Assembly (NCBI RefSeq): GCF_006494815.1
Contig: NZ_CP041091.1
Location: 2,011,001-2,075,000 of the forward strand
Source: Nocardioides sambongensis
Lineage (GTDB): Bacteria; Actinomycetota; Actinomycetes; Propionibacteriales; Nocardioidaceae
DNA: 64,000 nucleotides
Reading direction: 5' to 3'
Made by a program: the position numbers and the translations under genes. Of this stretch, positions 58,478 to 64,000 are shown piece after piece. The notes beneath the pieces are model-generated. The model ran no database searches. It was given only the letters and a program-made list of their open reading frames with translations, and was not told the origin of the DNA. Numbering within the stretch: the first letter of the stretch is position 1; each line of letters starts with the position of its first letter.

Positions 58478-59382
58478 TCACGGCGTGGTGGCGGCTCGCA
58501 GGGCCGAACGCTCCCGGCCGAGGAAGTCCCGCACCAGGGGCGCGTCCGGCCGCACACCGTCGGCACCGTGGTACATCCCGGGCACCACGTCGAGGGTCAC
58601 CGGCACACCGGCCGCACGCAGCCGCTCGGCGTAGGCCACACACTCGCCGTGGAAGAGGTCGGCGTCGCCCACGCCGATCCAGGCCGCCGGCAGACCGGCG
58701 AGGTCGTCCATCCGACCCGGCGCCGCATAGCGCGGCGGGGGCGGGGGAACGGGTCCGTGTCGCCGCGACGCCCCAGGTAGCACTCCCAGGCGTAGCGGTT
58801 GGAGCGGGCCGACCAGACGTAGTGCCGTCCCCGCCGCGCCGGCCGCGTCCGGTCGTCCAGCATCGGGTAGCGCAGCGCCTGGAAGCAGATCCGGTGCTCG
58901 CCGCGGTCCCGGACCAACTGGCACAGCGCGGCCGCCAGGCCGGCCCCGGCGCTGGCACCGGCCACCGCGATCCGGTCCGGGTCGACGCCGAGGCCGGCGC
59001 TGCGTCGTACCAGGTCGTCGAGGGCGGCGTAGGCGTCCTCCAGGCCCGCCGGGAACGGGTGCTCCGGGGCGAGCCGGTAGTCGACCGCCACCACGACCGC
59101 GTCGAGTCGACCCGCCAGGTCCTGCACGAAGCCGCGATCCGCCTCGGCGCTGCCGGCGACGTGGCCACCCCCGTGAAACCAGAGCACCGCGCCCGACGGG
59201 GTGGCACGACCCGGTGGCACCACCTCGACGTGCTCGCCGGTGCCACCGACCGCGGTGCGGCGGCGCAGCAGCTGCAGTGTGCGCGGGCCGGAGAGGTCGA
59301 ACGGCGTCAGCAGCCACGGCGACCGCAGCTGGGTGGGGGTGCGCCGATAGGCGGCCAGGATCTGCGGTGCCACCCGAGGCAT
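58478..59382 (-). CDS. Alpha/beta hydrolase (HSL/esterase family), frameshifted
   Basis: Carboxylester hydrolase of about 301 residues after correction. The first frame (ATG 59382, MPRVAPQILAAYRR) has the HSL-type oxyanion motif WFHGGGHVAGSAE, DYRLAPEHPFPAGLEDAY and the nucleophile elbow AGASAGAGLAAAL. A base is missing in adjacent G runs (58737-58747 on plus); the second frame then gives AAWIGVGDADLFHGE with the acidic residue and GMYHGADGV with the histidine. It follows the TetR gene by 5 bp, so the two are one operon, and the SDR gene diverges from them. Confidence 0.85.
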
Positions 59383-59387
59383 CCGCG

Positions 59388-60011
59388 TCACCCGAGTCGT
59401 CCTGAGGCGCCGGCGACCAGCGCGAGGTCGCGCGGCCACCAGGTCGGGAGCAGCGCGACGTAGCGGCGGAGGAACTCCTCGACCGAGAGCCGCTCGCCCT
59501 GCACCCAGTCGGCCAGCAGGCCGACGGTGCCGTCGGCGATGAACCGTTCGGCCGCGCGAGCCACCTCGACCGGGTCCTGGCCGGGCACGTCCACCTGCGC
59601 CCGGACCCCGGCGACCTCACGGAGGATCCTGCTGGACTCACGGAAGTGCTCGGAGAGCATCTCGTGGAGGCCGTAGGCGGGCTCGTCGGCACTCAGACCC
59701 GCGCGGTAGACCGCGGCGTGGCGCGCCACGTGCTCGACCACGCCCCGGGTCACCCTGGTCACCGACCTGGCGACCTCGTCGGGGCCGTCCCCGACGGCCG
59801 GCAGACCACTGCGCAGCTCATCGAGCTCCTCGGCCAACGCGGCCCGCACCAGCTCACCGGGGGCGGCGGCGTGCTCGTGCGCCGTCGTCCGGTGCACTCC
59901 GGCGGTGGCGGCGATCGCGGTCATGGTGAGCCCGCCGGGCGGCCTGCTGCCGGCGAGCTCCAGCGCGGCCCGGTGCAGCCGGTCCCGGCTGCGACGTCGA
60001 CGTGCGTCCAT
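59388..60011 (-). CDS. TetR-family transcriptional regulator
   Basis: A 207-residue regulator: HTH near the N-terminus (LTMTAIAATAGVHRTTAHEH) and a helical effector domain with WVQGERLSVEEFLRR near the end. It is divergent from the SDR gene, with ACCGACA repeats in between, and is followed by the esterase gene. It probably controls both as one small catabolic or detoxification module. The effector is unknown. Confidence 0.85.
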   Translation of the reverse strand: MDARRRRSRDRLHRAALELAGSRPPGGLTMTAIAATAGVHRTTAHEHAAAPGELVRAALAEELDELRSGLPAVGDGPDEVARSVTRVTRGVVEHVARHAAVYRAGLSADEPAYGLHEMLSEHFRESSRILREVAGVRAQVDVPGQDPVEVARAAERFIADGTVGLLADWVQGERLSVEEFLRRYVALLPTWWPRDLALVAGASGRLG

Positions 60012-60033
60012 CCCACCACCCTCTCCGCCGGAA

Positions 60034-60079
60034 TGTTATCCGACATCTGATGGTTAGATAGATAACCGACATTTGTCGG
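60034..60079. promoter_or_regulatory. Operator cluster between TetR and SDR genes
   Basis: Three CCGACA half-sites: ATCCGACAT (60038-60046), then the perfect palindrome CCGACATTTGTCGG (60066-60079). GGTTA and TAACC form a further inverted pair between them. It covers the start region of both divergent genes. Confidence 0.65.
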
Positions 60080-60130
60080 ATAGAACCATCCGGTTCCGCA
60101 CCGCAGCGGAGCCGAGAACGGAGGAGAACC

Positions 60131-60886
60131 ATGGCCACCTACGACGTCGCGGACCGGTCCGCGATCATCACCGGCGCCGGCTCGGGGATCGGCGAGTCGA
60201 TCGCCCGCCTGCTCGCCGCCAACGGTGCCGCCGTCCTGATCGCCGACATCGACCCCGCGGCCGCCCAGCGCGTCTCCGCCGAGATCGTCGACGACGGCGG
60301 CCGCGCCGCCCCCTTCGTCGGTGACGTCGGCGACCCGGCCGTGGCCGAGGCGATGGTCGCGGCCGCCGAAGAGCTCGCGCCCCTGCGGATCGCGGTCAAC
60401 AACGCCGGGATCGGCGGCGCGGACGCCCCGGTCGCCGAGTATCCGCTGGAGAGCTGGTCGAAGGTCATCGAGATCAACCTCAACGGCGTCTTCTACGGCA
60501 TGCGCGCCCAGATCCCCGCGATCGAGGGGAACGGGGGCGGCGCGGTCGTCAACGTGGCCTCGGTGCTCGGCTCGGTGGGCATCGCCGGCTCCTCGGCCTA
60601 CGTCACCGCCAAGCACGGCCTCCTCGGCCTGACCAAGAACGCCGCGCTGGAGCACAGCGCGGCGGGCGTGCGGGTGACCGCTGTCGGTCCCGGGTTCATC
60701 AGCACCCCGCTGCTCGAGGCGAACCTCGACGCCGACACCCAGCAGGCACTGGCCGACAAGCACGCCACCGGACGCCTCGGCACCAGCGAGGAGGTGGCCG
60801 CGCTGGTGGCCTTCCTCGCCTCCGACGCCGCGACCTTCATCACCGGCAGCTACCACCTGGTCGACGGCGGGTACGCCGCGTCCTGA
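60131..60886 (+). CDS. Short-chain dehydrogenase/reductase
   Basis: Classical SDR of 251 residues: TGAGSGIGESIARLL (cofactor loop), D60s acidic VGDVGD, NNAGIGG, catalytic serine in NVASVLGSVG and SAYVTAKHGLLGL (Tyr-x3-Lys), PGFISTPLL, and the C-terminal SYHLVDGGYAAS. An aspartate at the end of beta-2 (IADID) suggests NAD(H). GGAGGAG lies before the ATG. Divergent from the TetR-esterase pair; the substrate is not predictable. Confidence 0.9.
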   Translation: MATYDVADRSAIITGAGSGIGESIARLLAANGAAVLIADIDPAAAQRVSAEIVDDGGRAAPFVGDVGDPAVAEAMVAAAEELAPLRIAVNNAGIGGADAPVAEYPLESWSKVIEINLNGVFYGMRAQIPAIEGNGGGAVVNVASVLGSVGIAGSSAYVTAKHGLLGLTKNAALEHSAAGVRVTAVGPGFISTPLLEANLDADTQQALADKHATGRLGTSEEVAALVAFLASDAATFITGSYHLVDGGYAAS

Positions 60887-60907
60887 TCCGGTCGGTCCCC
60901 GACCGCG

Positions 60908-60946
60908 ACGAAGGGCAGACCCCGCCGGGCGGGGTCTGCCCTTCGT
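60908..60946. terminator. Perfect 19-bp hairpin terminator
   Basis: ACGAAGGGCAGACCCCGCC and its exact inverse flank a single G, between the convergent SDR and helicase genes, so it is probably bidirectional. Confidence 0.8.
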
Positions 60947-60965
60947 GCTGCGCCGGACGGGACCG

Positions 60966-63101
60966 TCAGCCGCGCTGACCCAGCGCGTCGGTGAGCAGCG
61001 CCACCAGGGCCTCGGTCTGGACGTCGATCGAGGTCTCCACCGTCTCGCCGGCACCGTCCAGGGCACGCGCGGCCAGACCGGCCTTGCGGTCGATCAGCTC
61101 GGCGATCCGAGTGTCCAGCGTCTGGGTCGCGATCACCCGCCACGCGGTCACCGGCTCGGTCTGACCGATCCGGTGCACCCGGTCGATCGCCTGGGTCTGC
61201 TCGGCGTCGGTCCAGGAGAGCTCGGCGAGCACCAGGTTGGAGGCCACCTGGAGGTTCAGGCCGACCCCCGCGGCCGTCAGCGAGCAGACCACCACGGAGA
61301 CGTCGGGGTCGTTCACGAAGGAGTCGATCTCCTTCTGACGCACCGTGGAGCTCTGGTCGCCGCGCACCGACGCGTAGCGGATGCCGCGCTGCGCGAACGT
61401 CTCGGCAGCCGCGTCCATCACGTCGATGTGCTTGGCGAAGAAGACCACCTTGCCGACGTTGCGCGCCAGCTGCGCGGTGTAGTCCGCCGCGAGCCCCGCC
61501 TTGGCCTGGCCGATCCGGCGGAGCATCTCGAAGACGTTCTCGCCGGTCTTGGCGGCGTTGTCCTCGCGCTCCCAGGTGGCGACCTGACGGACCAGGTCGT
61601 GGTCGATCCCCTCGACCACCGAGCCCTGGCGCCGGGTGGCCAGCGCCACGTCGTACCGCTCCACCATCCGGCGGGCCAGCTCGGCCTCGGCCTTGCGGAT
61701 CGAGCGACCGGCCTCACCCTCGAGCTCGACCGGGAGGTCGGCGACACGGCGGGCCGGGATGTCTGCGGCCACGTCGATCTTGCGACGTCGCACGATGCCC
61801 TGGTCGACCACGATCCGGCGCGCCGCGGGATAGAAGCCGGCGTCGGCCGGGGTCAGTCCGGTCTCCTCCAGCGCCGCCATCAGGGGCCCGAGCGGGACCT
61901 TCTCGTCGATCCAGCCGAGGAACTGCCAGATCGCGCGGAAGTCCTCGATGTCGTTGATCAGCGGGGTGCCGGTGAGCGCCATCATCAGCGGGTTGACGGT
62001 GCGGGTCCGAATCCGGTCCGCGATCTCCAGCACGTGCTGGGAGCGCTGCGAGGTCTTGTTCTTGATGTAGTGCGCCTCGTCCACGATCATTCCGCGGAAG
62101 CCGTGCCGGCCGAGCCACCCGATGTGGCGGTCCAGGATCTCGTAGTTCACCACGAAGACATCGGCGAACCCGTCGACGTCCTCGCCGTCACCGTGGACCA
62201 CGGTCACGTTGCGCCGGGGCGTCCAGAGCGCGACCTCGCGCGCCCAGTTGGTCTTCACCACGTTCGGCACGGCGACCAGCAGCGGAAACGCGTCAGCGGC
62301 CTCGGCGGCCAGCAACGCCTGCGCGGTCTTGCCCAGGCCGGGCTCGTCGGCCAGCAGGAAGGTGCGGTGGCCGGCGCTCGCCGACGCCACCAGCTGCGCC
62401 TGGTGGTGCATCAGCTCGCGGCCGGACGCGGTGTAGAGCGACGTCGGCTCGGGCAGCTCCATCACCGCGGCCGACCCCTCCGGGGCCCGCTCGAAGGACC
62501 GGAACAGCGGCTCGAGCAGCTCCCAGCCGGCCAGGCGCTGAGGCCGGACGGGCGCGCGGGCACCGTCGAAGTCCGGCACCAGGAACGGGCTGGCCAGCTG
62601 CCGCGCGGCCACGGACGTCGGGACCACACGGCGGGCGGACGAGGCGATGGTGGCCTCGTCCGGCACCGGCTCGGGTTCCTCCTCGGCGACCTCGATCCCG
62701 GCCTTCGCCAACAGCTCGCGACGCAGGTGCTTGGCGTCGTCGGAGATCTCGGCGTCCTCGCCGAGCAGCGTGAACAGGGTGGAGTCCCGCGCAGCGGTCT
62801 GGGCGAGGATCGTGGCGATGCCGTCGAGCCGCTTGAGCTCCTCGCCGCGACGGGAGTCCGAGAGCGACGGGTCGGACTTGACCCTGGTGCGCTCCTCGCG
62901 CACCAGGAGGGCGACGACCTGGAACTTGGTCCGCACCGAGAGCACCGTGGACCGGCGCTGGACGGCCGACTCGACCTCGCGCACGACCCGCGCGAGGACC
63001 GGGATGATCCCCTCTTCGTTGCGGTGCTTCTGCCCCGACTTGTTGGCGTTGCCGCCTCGGCTGCGCCGCTGCTGCGACGAGCGCTGGCCTCCTCGAGCCA
63101 C
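60966..63101 (-). CDS. SNF2-family DEAD/DEAH helicase
   Basis: A 711-residue ATPase from GTG 63101 (AGGAAGGA upstream). A basic, low-complexity N-terminus (RSSQQRRSRGGNANKSGQK) precedes a helical region with EEGIIPVLARVVREVESAV. The SNF2 motor has motif I DEPGLGKTAQALL, motif II IVDEAHYIKNKTSQ, motif III ALTGTPLINDIEDF and motif VI QAIDRVHRIGQTEPV. The helicase C-terminal half contains VVCSLTAAGVGLNLQ. It probably remodels nucleoprotein during repair or replication restart; the specific role is unknown. A 236-bp gap upstream has no clear features. Confidence 0.92.
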   Translation of the reverse strand: MARGGQRSSQQRRSRGGNANKSGQKHRNEEGIIPVLARVVREVESAVQRRSTVLSVRTKFQVVALLVREERTRVKSDPSLSDSRRGEELKRLDGIATILAQTAARDSTLFTLLGEDAEISDDAKHLRRELLAKAGIEVAEEEPEPVPDEATIASSARRVVPTSVAARQLASPFLVPDFDGARAPVRPQRLAGWELLEPLFRSFERAPEGSAAVMELPEPTSLYTASGRELMHHQAQLVASASAGHRTFLLADEPGLGKTAQALLAAEAADAFPLLVAVPNVVKTNWAREVALWTPRRNVTVVHGDGEDVDGFADVFVVNYEILDRHIGWLGRHGFRGMIVDEAHYIKNKTSQRSQHVLEIADRIRTRTVNPLMMALTGTPLINDIEDFRAIWQFLGWIDEKVPLGPLMAALEETGLTPADAGFYPAARRIVVDQGIVRRRKIDVAADIPARRVADLPVELEGEAGRSIRKAEAELARRMVERYDVALATRRQGSVVEGIDHDLVRQVATWEREDNAAKTGENVFEMLRRIGQAKAGLAADYTAQLARNVGKVVFFAKHIDVMDAAAETFAQRGIRYASVRGDQSSTVRQKEIDSFVNDPDVSVVVCSLTAAGVGLNLQVASNLVLAELSWTDAEQTQAIDRVHRIGQTEPVTAWRVIATQTLDTRIAELIDRKAGLAARALDGAGETVETSIDVQTEALVALLTDALGQRG

Positions 63102-63337
63102 AGGTGTCCTTCCTGAGGCGGCCCGACCCGATGACGTCGTACGACGTCGCGGCGGGTCCGCCAGACGTGCTGGATCATTCGACCCTTGCGATTGCCGCTG
63201 CGTGCTGCAGCGCCTGCTGGTCCGGCGAGGGCTGGTCCTCAGCGAGCGGCGTGCCGCGATCTTAGCAGTGTCGTGCGCAGATCGCGTGTTCTGCGGACAG
63301 CGCGCCGCGGCGAGAACCTGCGGCCGGCACGAGTGGG

Positions 63338-63934
63338 TCAGTCGGCGCGAGTGGGCCGGGTGAGCCGGGTCGTCGCCGGCGGCAGTCCCCACTCGTCGCG
63401 GCCGAGCCGGGACATCGGTCGCAACAGGTCGAAGCGCGGGTGATCTCCGTCGAGCACCTCGCTGTCCACCCCGATCGCCACGACGTCGCCGAGCACCAGC
63501 GTCGACTCCCCCAGCGGCACCGTGGAGTGCAGCCGGCACTCGATGGACGCCGGCGAGGCGGCCACCCGCGGCGGTGCCACCCGCTCGGAGAGCACGGTCT
63601 CGATGCCGAGCACGTCCGCCTCCCCCACCTCCGGCGGATACGGCGCGGAGCTGGCATTGATCAGCTCGGTCTGCGCCTCGGAGGCGAAGTTGACCACGAA
63701 CTCCCCGGTCGCCGTCACGTTGCGCAACGTGTCCTTGTGGCCGACCGAGGTGAACTGCACGATCGGCGGACGCGCCGAGGCGACCGTGAAGAACGAGTGC
63801 GGCGCCAGGTTGAGCACGCCGTCGGCGGACAGCGAGGTGACCCAGGCGATCGGACGGGGCACGACCAGGGCGGTCAACAGCCGGTAGGCGTTCACCCCTG
63901 CATCGGCGGGGTCGAAGACGGTGCGGACGCTCAC
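63338..63934 (-). CDS. Flavin reductase-like (DIM6/NTAB) protein
   Basis: A 198-residue FMN-binding split-barrel protein: RLLTALVVPRPIAWVTSLSA, NLAPHSFFTVASARPP and DTLRNVTATGEFVVNFASE match the flavin reductase-like family. The start is GTG 63934, preceded by a TATGCT box with 6 nt spacing (leaderless). Its partner monooxygenase, if any, lies outside the window or does not exist. Confidence 0.87.
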   Translation of the reverse strand: MSVRTVFDPADAGVNAYRLLTALVVPRPIAWVTSLSADGVLNLAPHSFFTVASARPPIVQFTSVGHKDTLRNVTATGEFVVNFASEAQTELINASSAPYPPEVGEADVLGIETVLSERVAPPRVAASPASIECRLHSTVPLGESTLVLGDVVAIGVDSEVLDGDHPRFDLLRPMSRLGRDEWGLPPATTRLTRPTRAD

Positions 63935-64000
63935 CGGGCCAGCATAGGAGGCGCCCGCGGCTCAGGTTCGTCGGTGGTATCTGCGGTCGCCGTTGGCCAG

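Noticed and set aside
63962..64000. Possible C-terminal end of another minus-strand gene at the right edge
   Set aside because: Only 12 codons before a stop are visible, with an AGA codon that is rare here; too short to call.

Overview
The window is chromosomal DNA from a very GC-rich actinobacterium. The best fit is a Nocardioides-type member of the Propionibacteriales, judged by gene order, the Kgd-type oxoglutarate dehydrogenase, WhiB, mycothiol-type SigR/RsrA, nickel SOD and ergothioneine genes. No phage, insertion sequence, rRNA operon or CRISPR array is visible; it reads as core chromosome with a few accessory loci.

Layout. 1-13.9 kb (minus strand) is the conserved actinobacterial run argS-lysA-hom-thrC-thrB-rho-rpmE-prfA-prmC-sua5-WecA/MraY-like transferase-AtpI/AtpZ-like proteins, leading toward an ATP synthase operon beyond the left edge. 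13.97-16.7 kb has tRNA-Arg(CCG), a predicted HNH-nuclease lipoprotein, RNase HI and an AztD-type zinc chaperone under a Zur-like box. 16.8-22.4 kb has an LCP protein with a lipoprotein, then kgd and a DUF6104 gene. 22.5-25.9 kb holds a DesA3-type desaturase, its flavin/2Fe-2S reductase and a divergent TetR gene. 26-31 kb has an MFS pump, a zinc-type dehydrogenase, malic enzyme, and the sodX/sodN pair. 31.3-33.8 kb carries an unusual lysine-rich secreted protein and an anti-sigma/SigF-type sigma pair. 34.1-46.6 kb closely follows the M. tuberculosis order around Rv3219-Rv3230c (whiB1, pdtaS, anti-sigma, sigH, SRAP, aroA, rsgA) and adds a TPP enzyme, a thioesterase, bL37, hisN, a CBS protein and an FKBP. 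46.6-64 kb is more accessory: DUF445, a secreted metalloprotease, an MFS/TetR pair, an FAD oxidase, a LuxR regulator, egtB-egtD, a CGNR regulator, an esterase/TetR/SDR cluster, an SNF2 helicase and a flavin reductase.

The redox and metal theme is strong: SigR/RsrA, WhiB, NiSOD, ergothioneine, Zur/AztD and ferredoxin-type reductases. The most important technical point is that at least nine genes are interrupted by single-base losses, every one in a G/C run. This looks like sequencing error, so those genes are annotated as single interrupted genes rather than decayed ones. The most unusual biological signals are a Rho at the standard rho locus whose Walker A lysine is replaced by threonine, and the lysine-rich secreted protein with duplicated basic and cysteine repeats. 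A textbook SigR promoter that would start an N-terminally extended SigR is also notable. Many genes have a leaderless signature, a TANNNT box 6-7 nt before the start codon.
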